Positions 1-11,994 are shown, numbered from the stretch's first letter. The stretch is DNA of 64,000 bases from Bradysia coprophila (GCF_014529535.1 NC_050736.1:1488001-1552000); one strand, 5' to 3'. Notes: a model not told the origin generated them from the letters alone. Program-made: numbers and translations.

Positions 1-730
1 GTTGTTATTACTGTTGTTGTCGATAACAGATCACAGCCGTCTGTAACAGGTTAAAATCCAAGTAAAGTCTCCGCAATAAGTTCTTTTAGATGATTTACTC
101 AGTTCTGTTTAAATTAGTTGACGACTTTACGATTTTGGTTAAACTCAATTTAATGAAATGGGATAACACAGACAGGCATGCTACACCTAATAGCATTCCT
201 TAAAGACATTTATAATTTGATATGATCGTTTCAATTAAAATTACCTTAATTGCAGCAACATTGTTTATCCAGTGTTGACTTTTTATATTTACTATACACA
301 GAACAATAAGAACATAAAATATTATTTCATCGTTATAATTAAAACTCCAGACGAAGTTTTCATACTTTTTTTCTTCGTATATATTACATTAACATATCAT
401 CACAACAACACCACATCAATATTATAAAGTTTTCTTTACCATTTATGCGCACAAATTTATTAAATGAGTTTAACATAATTATTTAAGTACAACTCCATCA
501 CACACCTGAATATATTTTATTATAATTTCAAGTCGTTAAGTTCGTTTTAATACTAAACAAAAATTCAACACCGCGCACATAATATGTGAATGAACAATTT
601 ATAATTTCCTCTTTTCTTTCGGTTTTATTTTATTATTCTCCCTGTCTATTTCATCAGAAGAGTCAGAACCATAAAATGTTTCATTTGGTTTGGTAATTTA
701 TTGGTTCTTGGTTTCGTTACACCTTTACTT

Positions 731-1391
731 CCTCCCTACGAAACCATATCATTAAAATGTTCGCCTCTGGCTGGTACAATTATCGGCTTCTTTTCTTAAC
801 GTTCGTATGGACACAGTGCCTTACATAATGAACATCACAATTGCTGAAACGATTTAAACGGAGCAGGTTTAAGATTCCTTTCGATTTTAATTTGGTAGAA
901 GAATGTAATTAATTCCTCTATCAGGCTAAGAATTCGTGATTGGAATACATCGAATCTTTGCGGTTATGGCAAAAAAAAAATTGATTGTCTAAAGTGATGT
1001 GTAACCTTGGCTATAACGACATCATTCTTAATATACAGGAACGAAACACAGCAAAATTGTTAATCGAGCACCAAGAGTATTTCGTTAAATTCACACATTA
1101 TAGAATCGCATCTCCACTTTCTTCCATGATCGATGATAATTAAACACGTTTATCCGGTAGTCTTAAAGCTTGATGTCATTATTTTGACTAAAGATGAAAG
1201 TGCAATATGTCGCACAAATTACTTGAAAATTGAAAACCACTGGCGATTGGAAATGCACATATTTATTGCGAGTTGATTAATTGCTTCTTCCTTGATATTT
1301 CTGTAGCAGTCAAATGCAATAATTATTGATCGCTCTTTAATATTTTCGCGCATAACGTTCAGTATTCATTTTTAAAGTCAGTGTAAGTGGA
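731..1391 (+). repeat. Segment duplicated at 14880-16290, here without the retrotransposon piece
   Basis: Bases 731-909 match 14880-15058 almost base for base (both begin CCTCCCTACGAAACCATAT). Bases 1245-1391 match 16142-16290 (both contain GATTGGAAATGCACATATTTAT). Between the two matching blocks this copy has about 335 bases of unrelated AT-rich DNA, while the other copy has about 1.08 kb that includes reverse-transcriptase remnants. The two loci are either copies of one element with different interiors, or a duplication that was later interrupted. Confidence 0.7.
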
Positions 1392-3373
1392 TCATTAAAC
1401 ATCAGTCGTCATTTTTCAGGAATTACGTTCTGTTTTAGTTTTGAATGCGCGTGCTACATTTTGAAAACCATCCAAATAACAATGTTCGTCAATCATCAAA
1501 TTTTCAATTACACGTCAGACAATGGTGACAGACGTTAATCAATTAGCTAAACATTCTATTGCCTGTGGTTATGACAATGAAAGAATATGAAAATCCTCTA
1601 ATTAACTTCTGGTAATATTAACATTTCATTATGATGTCTTCAAAGGTGATCCTGAACATCCTTGTTCCCATAAAACTTCAGTAGAAATGGAAAAATTGAA
1701 GTGATCAGATACACAATGTTATTCAAATGTTCATAAAAAAAATTGCATTCACTGCATTGTATAGTTTTGCTAGAGGTTTTTGAGAAAAGCATGTGACCGA
1801 ACGTGTTACCGGCAATCTATATGTTCCATATCCTATTAGTCAAACATAATGATTCAAATAGCTTGAAACGTTATCGCTTACGTATTAAAGCTACGCAAAT
1901 ATTTGTAAATAAAGAAACCTTTTACAAACGGCAAACCTACAGGATGAAATATGACCAGGTATGGATAAAATCTATTACTTTTTTTGTTGAAAGTATCGGA
2001 CACTGTTTGATATCGAATCTTTTTCCTCTTTAATTTTACTGTACGTTTTGGTATATATAAGAGCCGGTGATCGAGCTCATTGCTCATTTTTGTCACTCAT
2101 GTCAATAACAAATGTTTTAACGTTTCGAAGACCGGGTGAGTTGTCTTAAACTGAGTTGATCGTTGAAGTTGCTCCCTTGTAAATATAGCACATTCAAAGG
2201 ACACCCAACATGTTCAACCATATGGTTAAATGCAAATTCCATCGACTTTGAATGTCGATGTAGCAATATTTCTGTTCAGAAACTTAATAAATAAATTAAA
2301 CAACGACATCGCGATACCACATTATAAAATGAATACGAAAAAAAAAATAATTTATTTATTTTCACATGTGGGCAGAAAAACTTGTTCGACTTTTAGACCA
2401 AGCAGCACATTTCAATAAATAATTTACTTGTTAATAAGTTACACGATATATCAGCCTTATTAAATCAATTCTTTTTTAACTTTTCAAAAATTTATAATTC
2501 TTTGATATTTATCGATTCAATTTGGAGGCACTAATGAAGATGTTTGGGCTCAAAAATTTTTCTCTTTCCGCTATAATTCCGATGTACAATCTATGAATGC
2601 ACTTGCCGTTCGATTTTTTAATATAGAAATTGATTAACAAGTATAATATTTACGCACAACGTGAATCATCGAACTCTTATCAGGGGTATAAGTAGTCCTA
2701 TTCTGTGTTCATTTTTCAAAAATTTTATTTCGAAGCAAAATTTGGTATAAGTCTCGTGGAAGTATAACCGATATGCAATGATATTCGAATAAACAGTGTC
2801 ACACCGACCGAATATGGTCTCAGTTACTCAATGGTTCACACACAACTAATATGTTAAATCCGTTTTCAAATCGTCAATACACACTTCGACCCATAATACA
2901 AGCCTGTGCCTATGCATTTCTCTACTGATCGTAATGTTATGTTTATTGTGTGGTATTATGATCAATCCCACGTATATTTTTTTCAGTTGTCTTCCACTGA
3001 TCGTAGGCGCAGGCAACTAACACACCTTTCAAAAGAATACAACTCTTGTGTACCATTCATTATAACGAATTTGCTTTCTGAATGAATTTTAATTTGTTTT
3101 TTTCTTCGATAGATTTTGTGAAATAATACCAAAATGTTCTTTTAACTTAGATATTGTATATGCAAACCGTTCTTTTAACATGTCATGTTGATATGTTGCT
3201 GATGCTCTTCAATGTGAGAATCGTAGGAAGAGAGGGGAAAATGTAAAATGTTGGTATTAATTGGCGGTAGATTATTTTTCAATTTAGTTATAAACGACAA
3301 AAAGATGCAGGTAATGCTTGACCGTTAACGTCTCACTGAACTGGTACGGTACGACAATATGTTTACAATTTAT

Positions 3374-3631
3374 TTATTCGAAAACGTGAGGTAAAGTTAA
3401 CTTTACTGCACAGATCCTGAATTTTACCTCAAGTTTTTGAATAAAATACCTTGCTTGGCAATAAGGTAAATGATGGAAATAATACTTTTTGTGTGTTTAC
3501 TCACCTCGGCTACATCTCGATCGGCAAATTTCACACAAGAAGTACCATTCCTTACATTAAGCGCAATTACGGGCCTTCGCTGCGCTCCATGTACATGGTC
3601 TCTGCTGTAATATTCAAAAACTTGAGGTAAA
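3374..3631. repeat. Foldback/MITE-like element with three related arms
   Basis: The arm TATTCAAAAACTTGAGGTAAA at the right end (about 3611-3631) is the reverse complement of TTTACCTCAAGTTTTTGAATA at about 3423-3443. A diverged direct copy of the right arm begins at 3374 and forms a compact hairpin with the 3423 arm. The interior contains a GC-rich patch (CCTTCGCTGCGCTCC near 3567). It is probably a non-autonomous DNA transposon; I saw no clear target-site duplication. Confidence 0.6.
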
Positions 3632-4475
3632 TATTCTGTGGACCAATTGATCAGTTTCTATGCGTTACTTGAAAGATTTATAGCTTAGCAACCCCACTTT
3701 GACACGCGATAGCTCGTTGAATTCGTACGGACGCAAAGATTGAATTCAAATTCGCAGTCTACGACAAAACTGTGTTGAAAGGGCTTCGGAAAGAGCATAA
3801 AAGGGTAAGCTGCTATGCCCTTTGGTTTCTGATTTAATTCTTACATCTGTTAACGACAGCGAATCTAATGAATGAGCTCTGGATAGTTTTTTAGTCGTAT
3901 GTCTAGGATCTAGCAAAAGTGAATGTTAAAACTAGTAGAGAAATATATTCCAAATCAAGCAGCTAAAATTACGTACCTGTGAAAGGTTAGACGCATACAC
4001 ACAGTACAATGACAATAAAGACTGGAACAACAGATTTCAAAGAGATTATCTGCAGCTGGTAATATATCGACACAGGTCATTTGTTTATGCAAACAAATTC
4101 AGTCAAGAGTAAAAAATGTTACCTGTTTTACACTGTAGGACGTTTTATGATTCTGAGAAAAATTTAAATTTCCAAACAATGTTTAGAAAACTAATGTACA
4201 GGCACTACATTTAGTTCATTCAGTTGCATTTCAGCAGTCGACGCTGAATCTTTAAAAACGAAAGAAGTGCATACAAAACGAACAGAAATTTGGCTTTTAT
4301 TTGAAAAACACAGAATATCTCTACAGTCCATTGAATTTTACCCGATTTCACAAATAGTGCCGTGGAACTGGTTCAACAACAAATGGAACAAATAAATTTG
4401 TATGACGTAAGAGTTTGCGTTCGGCACAATTATCTGAAAATTCCATTTGTGTTTAACAGGAATGAAACCAGCACT

Positions 4476-5759
4476 ATGGCAATGACGGATATGAATTTTG
4501 ACTGTTTGGAGAGATGTCTTCAGCATTTAAATATCGAAGAACGTCTAAACGTTGCTGACTGTAATAAACAGTTACGAGGCATAGTCAGATATATAATAGC
4601 AAGGGAGTTTCCTGGGAACTTGTGGATAAGTGCAGTGCCGGTCGGAAGTTATGAGTCGCGAATAATCAGTTGGAGTGAAAATGAAGAGTGGCTACATATT
4701 ACGGGTTTAAAATTTGGCCTAAAGTTTTTACGTTGTTGTGGTGATTTGGTTTCCACAATAGCCGTCTCCTCTAAGGACGTCACTAATTATTCGAAAAATT
4801 ATCATGCAAATTTCTTGATTATTGGCTATATAAATGAATATTGTTCAGAGTTCCTAACCGAACAGATTTTTCGGTCTTGTTCGGAAGACTGCTTGAAGGG
4901 TCTGACAAAGCCATTCAAGAAAGTCGAGACACTTGAAATGTCCACATCGTTCATTAATGATACACGATTAAGTAAATTGTTCCCAAACTTGCGAAACCTT
5001 GAATTGAGTTCCTGTGGCTCAAGTGTTGTGAATCTGGGCTATCCCAAAGAGTTTTTTGCGAATTGTTTCCCTAGTTTGGAACATTTATCGTTGGAAGCGA
5101 GATATTGGAAAACAGATTATGAAAATGTGGCAGACATTTTACGCTCTCATCCTCAGTTAAAAAGCTTAAAAGGTAACATATGGTTGGACGTTATCTTTGG
5201 CACGAAATATCTCTCACACGGAAGTGATCATCTTCAAAACTTGGAAAAATTGCATCTGACTGAAATCATTTTCGAAAAATCTGTTAACGAGAGAATTCAT
5301 TTAAAAAATCTGAAGGCGCTTGTCCTTGACATTGAACATGCTCATTACAATAGGCCTTGGACCATTCCATTTAAATGTGACAATCTAGAATCGTTAGAAA
5401 TTGAATTTCTCGAAATTGGTTTCGAAAACGAACTTATCGAGCTGATTGCTAGTTATTCGAGTGTTAAAAAATTCAAACTTTCTTCAAGGAGTAGTTTAGA
5501 ACACGTAAAAATATCGAAAGCTTTACCGTTACTGGAAGAAATTGATTTTTCCCATTATTCTCCTGGTTTCACTATCGATGAAGTAGTTCGTTTTGTTGGT
5601 GAGCTTGGTTCATTGAAGTTATTTGAATTTTTGTCACCTTTTGCAACAAATATTGAAGAACTGATGGAACGTTTGGAAAGTGGGTGGTTAGTTTTGTATG
5701 GACCATGTGGCTGTAGATTTTCAAATAGGGTTGCTTTTTCAATCAAATTAGAGCGCTAA
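4476..5759 (+). CDS. F-box/leucine-rich-repeat protein
   Basis: The 427-residue protein opens with an F-box-like segment (residues about 1-40: DCLERCLQHLNIEERLNVAD, then a K-L-R-I helix). F-boxes bind Skp1 and recruit targets to SCF ubiquitin ligases. After it come irregular leucine-rich repeats (NLRNLELSSC, SLEHLSLEA, NLEKLHLTEI, NLKALVLDI, NLESLEIEFLEI, LLEEIDFSHY), typical of the expanded FBXL-like families of insects. The start is uncertain. An in-frame ATG at 4383 would add 31 residues, but 4407-4459 looks like a 53 bp intron (GTAAGAG...TTTAACAG). Removing it breaks the frame from 4383, so I place the start at 4476, just upstream of the F-box. The remaining coding exon is uninterrupted, and an AATAAA lies near 5966. 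The target is unknown; the F-box/LRR assignment is a by-eye family match. Confidence 0.85.
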   Translation: MAMTDMNFDCLERCLQHLNIEERLNVADCNKQLRGIVRYIIAREFPGNLWISAVPVGSYESRIISWSENEEWLHITGLKFGLKFLRCCGDLVSTIAVSSKDVTNYSKNYHANFLIIGYINEYCSEFLTEQIFRSCSEDCLKGLTKPFKKVETLEMSTSFINDTRLSKLFPNLRNLELSSCGSSVVNLGYPKEFFANCFPSLEHLSLEARYWKTDYENVADILRSHPQLKSLKGNIWLDVIFGTKYLSHGSDHLQNLEKLHLTEIIFEKSVNERIHLKNLKALVLDIEHAHYNRPWTIPFKCDNLESLEIEFLEIGFENELIELIASYSSVKKFKLSSRSSLEHVKISKALPLLEEIDFSHYSPGFTIDEVVRFVGELGSLKLFEFLSPFATNIEELMERLESGWLVLYGPCGCRFSNRVAFSIKLER

Positions 5760-6539
5760 ACATTAAATTACAATCAAATTATGGTTAAGGTCAGGTTATA
5801 ATGGTATCTATAGCAATATGTTTACGGAGCGTTAACGCCTTAACCTGGCCTGGGACCACTATAAGCTCTGCTCTGTACGCACTTTTAATTCATTTTCACT
5901 AGTTTTATATTCTAATTATACTACAATCACTATACAATTACTTTTAATTAATCAAATTCAATCAATAAAATAATGTAGAAATTGCTATTGGTTTTTTTTA
6001 ACATGCTTTCAGATGGTTACGAATGTGAAATTAATTTTTGTATTGTAAATGGGACAAAAAATCCTTAGATAAGGAAGAGTGACACAGGTGCTTTACTTAC
6101 AAAAGTATTGATATCAGAAAAGGTGATACTCACAATTCCGATATCATCCAGCATCAATTTTTGTTTTAGAATCACGTCCCTGAACTGAACTTCTACCAAA
6201 ATTTCATCAAAATTACTTGGGCCGTTCTTGAGATAGTTTGCCATAAAGAAGGAAACGTAGACAAAATTAATCATTTTAAATTTAACAAATTTGACCATTC
6301 TCAAATAAAAAACCAAACTTTGAAATTCAATATGTCGGTCATATCTTAACCTATTTTGACATTTTGAATGCCTCGACTGCTAGAATACAAATAAAATAGA
6401 CCGATGACCCTTGGGTCATTGGAGCCGAGGGAGAGAAGTCAAAAAGTTGCCGTATCCATAGTCCTTATTATTTTTTTAAATTGCTTACTACCGTAGCTAT
6501 CCAAGAATGTTTGTACACAAATCCATTATTACAACCTGT
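5760..6539. other. 3' flank of the F-box gene
   Basis: This is AT-rich sequence after the stop codon. A loose inverted repeat (GGTTAAGGTCAGGTTATAATGG against AACGCCTTAACCTGGCC, about 5781-5852) could be a small transposon. A similar motif recurs at about 32840-32900. AATAAA signals near 5966 could end the F-box transcript. No further gene is visible. Confidence 0.4.
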
Positions 6540-6740
6540 TACAGACGGTAAGAATATGACCAGAATTATTATCGGGTCTATTGCTTCAATCTATCGAAGT
6601 ATTTTCAAGCTGTTGATTTCAAATCTTGTACTTCAATTTTTTTAACATACATTTTACTATATAGACCATATCACCCAGAGCTTGTCATTATTTTTGTCGT
6701 CGTTATTGATAACAGATGAATAGCCGTATGTGACAGAAAT
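6540..6740 (+). repeat. Dispersed repeat family, copy 1
   Basis: About 200 bases match 51540-51690: both contain CTGTTGAT, AAATCTTGTACTTCA, then CTTGTCATTATTTTT and end near GCCGTATGTGACAG. Partial copies of the tail motif GATAACAGAT occur at 25-35, about 43630 (reverse), 21465 and 59455. This looks like the shared terminus of a mobile element, but the class cannot be told from these fragments. Confidence 0.6.
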
Positions 6741-6944
6741 CCAAACTGTCGAGTAGCATGTTAACTTTAACTACGATAGCAAAAGTACGTAAGATCAATC
6801 GTCCAAAATAGCGTGTACAAATACAACTTTACATGCGAAGGCCGAAAATGTTTAAAATACCCTCATTTCGTCCCATCGCATGTAAAGAAACTTGAAAACC
6901 ATGTACAAAAAGCCCTGGTAAGCTTTCTGAGAAAGTAAATACAC

Positions 6945-7255
6945 ACGCGGAATTCTGAAAACCGACATATTTTCTGTTTTTGTGTTTTACGCGAGTTCTT
7001 GATTTCTCCGTTTAAAAATACATGCAAAGTCACAAAACACTGAAAAAACACAAAACTGAAAATGTGCCGGTTTTCAGAATTCACGCCGTAAGTGTGCCTA
7101 AAATTTGAATTTTAAGTGAACGATTCGTTGAAAAAGTGAACCGAAAAGCACTTTTCAATGCTTCCTTGTATGAAAATGACGCTACGTTAGAAAGACCTCC
7201 GCACTTTCCATTTTGAATTTCAACCGCACTTACGGCGTGAATTCCGCGAGTGTAC
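6945..7255. repeat. Two-armed inverted repeat with shared GAATTC-containing ends
   Basis: CGGAATTCTGAAAACCG at about 6950 is mirrored by CGGTTTTCAGAATTCACG at about 7067. A third related arm, CTTACGGCGTGAATTCCGCG, sits at about 7229-7248 and mirrors the extension CACGCCGTAAGTGTG of the second. The arrangement is two overlapping hairpins, as in nested MITEs. No coding potential is seen. Confidence 0.55.
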
Positions 7256-7454
7256 ATTACAAAAACCATTACTCAATTCTGCTTACGAAATCGTAAAGTT
7301 TTGCTCATAGAGGTTGAACCAGCAACAATTTTTAAAATTTCGTGCAATTTCGTAGTTTTTCAATAGCATATTTACGTTAATTTCGCTACTTACTGTAGGA
7401 AAACGCATAATCAGACGATTTTCATTGAAATCTGTTAAAAAACGAATATTCTTA

Positions 7455-7700
7455 TTAAAACCAACTCACAATTTTTACCATAGGACCACTCACGATACCC
7501 CTAGGACAACTCTTCATTTTTATTAATTCATTAATTTTAATTAGTTAGACTACAAATTATTAATTAAATTTACTTTAATTACGAAAACAAAAGACAAATC
7601 TTTAAAATAAAAGCAGATTTTTTTTACCTCTTGCCGAAATCACCGAAAAATTTGAGTTCAAAGTTGAGTTTTGATAATTTAGGTCAATTTTCCAATATTT
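7455..7700. repeat. Diverged copy of the 14086-14473 MITE
   Basis: It shares long stretches with 14200-14473: GGACCACTCACGAT, TTTTTATTAATTCATTAA, then AAACAAAAGA and CAAGTTCAAAGTTGAG-type segments in the same order. The terminal inverted repeats of the intact copy are poorly kept here, so the ends are approximate. Confidence 0.6.
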
Positions 7701-7927
7701 ACCCTGCAATATTTATAAGGAAATCCTCATATACATTTAAATACTTTTTCTGTCATTTTTTTCGCTCGGCTATCTCGTCAAGCCTACCATCATATTTCTT
7801 TGTTTGTTGAGCCACGCGCTGTTGTCAAAATTTCTAATTTACATGTTACGTTGCATTTTCGCCACTTCTTATTCTAGCTTTTCACTCGAGCGAATTATTG
7901 GCTATTCTGTTTCTAAGTTTTCAAAAT

Positions 7928-10900
7928 TTATTCATTTTTTTCCTTGTCGTACGATAACGCGGACAGTACTCGTGATAGTAATCGTGTGACACAGTTCCAC
8001 ACACCTGGAAAAACAGCAACTAAGTCTGTCGGGTTTTGGTCCCAATCATCCAACCATTCGTCGAAATCAAATTCGTTTGTAATTTCTTGTTGTGATTCGT
8101 TGTCAATAATAATGCGAGGAATAATGTGTGGATAAAAGCTGCTTTCAGTCCACTTAAATGACGCGTCTTCCTGTATATCAGCTAGTGACCGTCTTGAGCT
8201 TAGCATGACTCCATCTCCATGCTTGACACGAATAATTTTGTCGGCGCTGATAATTTTATGTTGGACACGTTGTGTCTGTTGAAAGTCAAATAAATAGAAC
8301 ATTCCAAAATCATACAAATTTTTAAAGATTCTACTAAACTATGCTTGATGCTGGATGCTGTATTGTGGGATAAACTTACTGGAAATTTTTCACCTGGATA
8401 AACTGCCAATAGCTCTGAAGTGCTGCATTTTTCCCATGTATTGGTCAACCATTTTTGAAAGTCATTTTGATTCCAGAGTACTGCTTGCGCGGTCTGACAG
8501 TAAATATGGAAACCTCTTAAGCGCCCAGATCCCCAAAATACCGATGCCTCTTCCCGAATAAGATTCAGTAATGTAAATCTTGTTACCATGATTTCTTCTC
8601 TACGCTTGACACGAATTTCTTTAAATCCGTTAAGAGTGAATCGTTCATTAATCTTCTCAGTGTGCTGTTTCCAAGACTGTTGAGTATTCAAAAAGACGTT
8701 GGAAGTTTCAGGATGCGAAATATGTGCAAAATGTGTGAGAGTATTCATAGGCTCACCTGATATATGTCACGTGGGAAAGTAGCCACTACCTCTGTTGGTC
8801 TACATGTACAGAACTTTTCAACGTAATATTGGAAAGCAGGTTCATTGCCAAATTCTTCATTGTCCATAGAAATGCGAGGGATCATTTCACCGTTGGACCA
8901 TTTAAGCGACGCTTCTTCCTCTATATCAGCCATTGATTGTTTTGTTGTTTCTAAAAACTCATCTCCCCACCTGACTCGAATGATTCGTGTTTCTTCAATC
9001 GGACAACTCAACACTCGTTCCGGTTCCGATGATGTTGTCTATTAAACAGTTTAAAGATGGACATTTAACATCGAAAGCACTTATCGTAAGTCGAATTACA
9101 GATGAATCAGTGAATGTAAATTAGGATTTTTGCATGTTCCATAATAAAAGTGTTCAGTGCATATGCATAGCACGCACATTGATTAGAACAAAAAATGTGA
9201 ATATTAGTTATGATTTGCTGAGCCAAGGAACATCTTCTGGGTTGTTTTCTATTCTATTTTCAATATTTATGGGAAACGAGATTTTCTGAACTTAAAATTT
9301 TCTCATTTTCTCCCGTACTTGACGATAATTTTTTGGGAGAAAATTTCTCCCGTAGTTTTTGTACGGTAGAAAATTCAATCAATTTCTTAATTGAATTTAT
9401 GCTTCTCTATCTCGATGTCAATAAACAATGTTCTAATAGTAGTTAAGAACGAATTTGCGAAATAGGTCTGATTGGTTTTTTTAGTGGCTTTATGCCGGCA
9501 GAGGAGCCCTTAGAAGTTTTCCGACCTAGTCAAATTTTCTCAATTTCTTGTCAAAACCTTGGTGGACAACTCTCTACTATCCATTGTCAAACGTTTTTAG
9601 TCCAAGACCACGGACCTTTCGACCTTTTTTTGTCAATATCTCGAGTAAACTTTGACCGAATTTCATGATTTTTTTTTGTTTGAAAGGTGCTAATGAAGAT
9701 AAAGCATCTGTATTACTTTCCACCTCCTACCAAAATGGCCGCCGGCCGCCATTTTGGATTTTTGTAAAAACGATATAAATCTGTGAAAATGATACTAACA
9801 AAGTTACTGATCAGTGGGAAGTGATTAGTTATGTGTGTGGGATGTTTCAAGCATCCCATGTATGGACATCTATATATAAATATATACAGCTATATTGATC
9901 TATACAATGGTATATAGAGCTATTTTGAACTATATACTAGCATATTTATTCTTAAATTGTTTATTTATAGGTAAATATAGGTTAATATATCAGTACTCAA
10001 TAACAAGGAAAAAAGTAGGTTATGTAAGTGATTTTAAAGGGCTCACAGCCTTTCAGAAGGGAAGTGAATGAACTCAGACAGATGAAGACTTTCACATTAA
10101 AGGCTTTTGACACCGACTAGAATTTGGTTTAAAAAATTGTTAAATTTGGGTCCTTGGACCGAGACCGCTACTTGGCCCTATGTAAACTAAAGTTTTAGGT
10201 CAATTTGAAATTTGTGTTCATTTGAAAGGAACGCCGGCTTCGTAATTGCGCTATGCGCAATGTAAATGTGTCATTTTCGACCTGAAGAGACTATCCACTT
10301 ACAACCAAGAGGGCACAGAGATTAGCTGAGGGCGGTTTTGAAACCATCTATCTAAAAACCAACCAAACAGCGGATGGTTTCGATTTTTCGAAAAGTTGAA
10401 TTCCCTGCCTTAGGGAGAAGTCTATCACGCCTTCTTAAAAGAAAAGATCTTATTAAACCAGGGAATGAACTTGATATTTCGTATCACGATGAGTAAAAGT
10501 ACCTCGGGATAAGCTCTCGGACACTTTTACTCATATGGATACGAATTTAAAAATTAGTAGTAATATTTTCTGACTTTAAAATCCACAACCACTGATATGT
10601 GTAACTCAACGAGTAACGAGATTAGTCTTACTACATCAATAGTTTTCCGTTTCAGATTTCGGAACACTTTTGAGTACCGCACCACCGACTAAAGTTTGTA
10701 TGAAAAATTGTTTTTCCATATAAAAATCAGATAATCGAATGGACGTGCGGTACTCAAAAGTGTTCTGAAACGTAAAACTAATGATACTGGAGAACTAGTC
10801 TCGGCGGATTACACTTATCAGTAGTTGTGAATTTTAAAGTCGGGAAAAATCAATCCACCCTACTACTACATAGAAAAAACGTCAGCGATAGCGAAATCGA

Positions 10901-11240
10901 AATCAGATGTTATAGAAGCTGGGTTCGAACTGGATTACAGAGTTTGCCCACGCTTGTAAATATGGCATACATTAAAACTTACCTTAAAACGTTCACCTGG
11001 GAATACGGCAGCTAAATCTGGTGAAAGGCTTCTTCTGCGTTCCATTAAACTCAACCACCATTGAAATTGACCTTCATTCAGGAATGACTTATGAAAGTAC
11101 AAAAAATAAATGCGAGGAATTCGACCATCTCCCCACTTCAGTGACACTTCTTCTGTTATACCAGCTAACGAACGCTTCGTACTCAGTAAGAGTTTCGTGC
11201 CATTGAAAACACGAATAAGAATAGGTTCTTCGTTTGCCAT
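7928..11240 (-). CDS. Four-exon gene made of four tandem copies of an unrecognised ~85-residue domain
   Basis: Model: exons 11240-10983, 9038-8757, 8676-8380 and 8275-7928, giving 394 residues. Every intron is phase 0 with GT/AG borders (donors GTAAGT, GTGAGC, GTAAGT; acceptors TAG, CAG, CAG). Each exon encodes one copy of the same domain. It begins with a strand-like (I)IRV segment, continues with a basic or acidic turn, a S-L-A-x-I-x-E-x-A-S-x-K-W signature, an I-P-R-I strand, an F-x-x-W-L helix, and ends in L-x-A-V-F-P-G just before the donor. Copy 3 (RVKRREEIMV) is the most diverged, and copy 4 has a C-terminal extension of about 20 residues. There is no signal peptide or membrane segment. 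The 1.94 kb first intron holds two small foldbacks. I do not recognise the domain; a small alpha/beta fold of ubiquitin-like or PB1-like type is only a guess. Separate short genes are possible, but the matching phases favour a single transcript. Confidence 0.65.
10468..10548. repeat. Small palindromic element, same family as the inner arms of 33990-34526
   Basis: Left arm ATTTCGTATCACGATGAGTA and right arm TACTCATATGGATACGAA flank a GC-rich tip (CTCGGGATAAGCTCTCGG). The same three parts occur twice inside the 34 kb palindrome. It lies in intron 1 of the tandem-domain gene, so that intron has received a mobile insertion. Confidence 0.7.
10648..10778. repeat. MITE-like hairpin in intron 1 of the tandem-domain gene
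   Basis: The arms GAACACTTTTGAGTACCGCAC (about 10663-10683) and GTGCGGTACTCAAAAGTGTTC (about 10746-10766) are exact reverse complements, and the match extends outward with small differences to GTTTTCCGTTTCAGA and CTGAAACGTAAAAC. The loop is about 60 bases. There is no coding capacity; it is a non-autonomous foldback transposon. Confidence 0.75.
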
Positions 11241-11401
11241 TGCACTGTAGCATCACACCAACGTAGTTTTCAGCCAGAAAATAACATCATCAAACTGAAA
11301 ACAATATCGTCCAATAGATCATTAAATGAATATTGTTTATCATCAACAGACAGGAGAAGATAAATTATTAGAGAGAATTTGGGAATACAATTTTTGTTTT
11401 A

Positions 11402-11473
11402 TGCCCCCAACAAGATTTGAACCGTGGACCTCTTGCTTATGAAGCAAGCGTTCTACGTACCAAAACACAGGGC
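11402..11473 (-). pseudogene. tRNA-like sequence, anticodon CAT, probably a pseudogene or SINE-derived
   Basis: Read on the minus strand, a 72-base stretch shows a five-base anticodon stem CTTGC/GCAAG closing loop TTCATAA (anticodon CAT). Before it is a D-arm-like GTTT...GAAC, and after it a T-loop-like GGTTCAAATC. The 5' GCCC pairs with the 3' GGGC, but the rest of the acceptor stem and most of the T stem do not pair. Pairing therefore looks too weak for a working tRNA. No T-run terminator was noted directly after it. Confidence 0.5.
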
Positions 11474-11994
11474 AAATTTCCAAATTCTCATTAATATCTT
11501 CATGCTCTCTTCATTCAAAAAAATTATTCCGAAACTTTTCGGTGAAATGCCGAAGCAATACAACATCTAAAAAATAAATTATTTTATTAACAGCGGCGTG
11601 GGGTAATATGGCACACCATACAAATTCGATGTGTGCCAAAGTCACCTGTAAAAAGAATTTGGCACAGTGCCAAATTCACCTAACGGGGAGTAATTTGGCA
11701 CATGAAAATTTTAATGAAAATTGAGATGGTATGCCAATGTTATATGCCAAAATTGGAAAATCGGAAATCGTGTGGAAAATGGAATGCGTGTACCAACCAC
11801 TAAAACGTGTGTTGGAGGAAAACACTTTTTCGTATATTTTGAGGGTCTGGAAATATGAACAAGAATAGACCGGCTAAAGACTGGTGAGATCTTTTTTCTT
11901 TTCTCAATTTTTTTCTGGAAGTAAAAGGAAGAAATTTTTCATCAGTTGATATCCAGATGTTGAACAGTAAACATCTGCACAAATTCGGTATTCA

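Larger units (their letters stand above)
1..4475. other. AT-rich intergenic DNA with repeats, no gene seen
   Basis: No open frame here looks like a protein family or continues across plausible splice sites; the longest are about 60-75 codons and start at non-ATG codons. The first 60 bases carry a TCGATAACAGAT-type motif shared with other dispersed repeats in the window (near 6700, 43630, 51650 and 59450). A segment at 731-1391 is duplicated at 14880-16290 and a small foldback lies at 3374-3631. The remainder may hold regulatory DNA for the F-box gene, but nothing specific can be read. Confidence 0.6.

Noticed and set aside
4362-4475. Longer F-box protein starting at a GTG at 4362
   Set aside because: GTG is not a likely start in an insect; the first ATG is at 4383, and a probable intron makes 4476 the better start.
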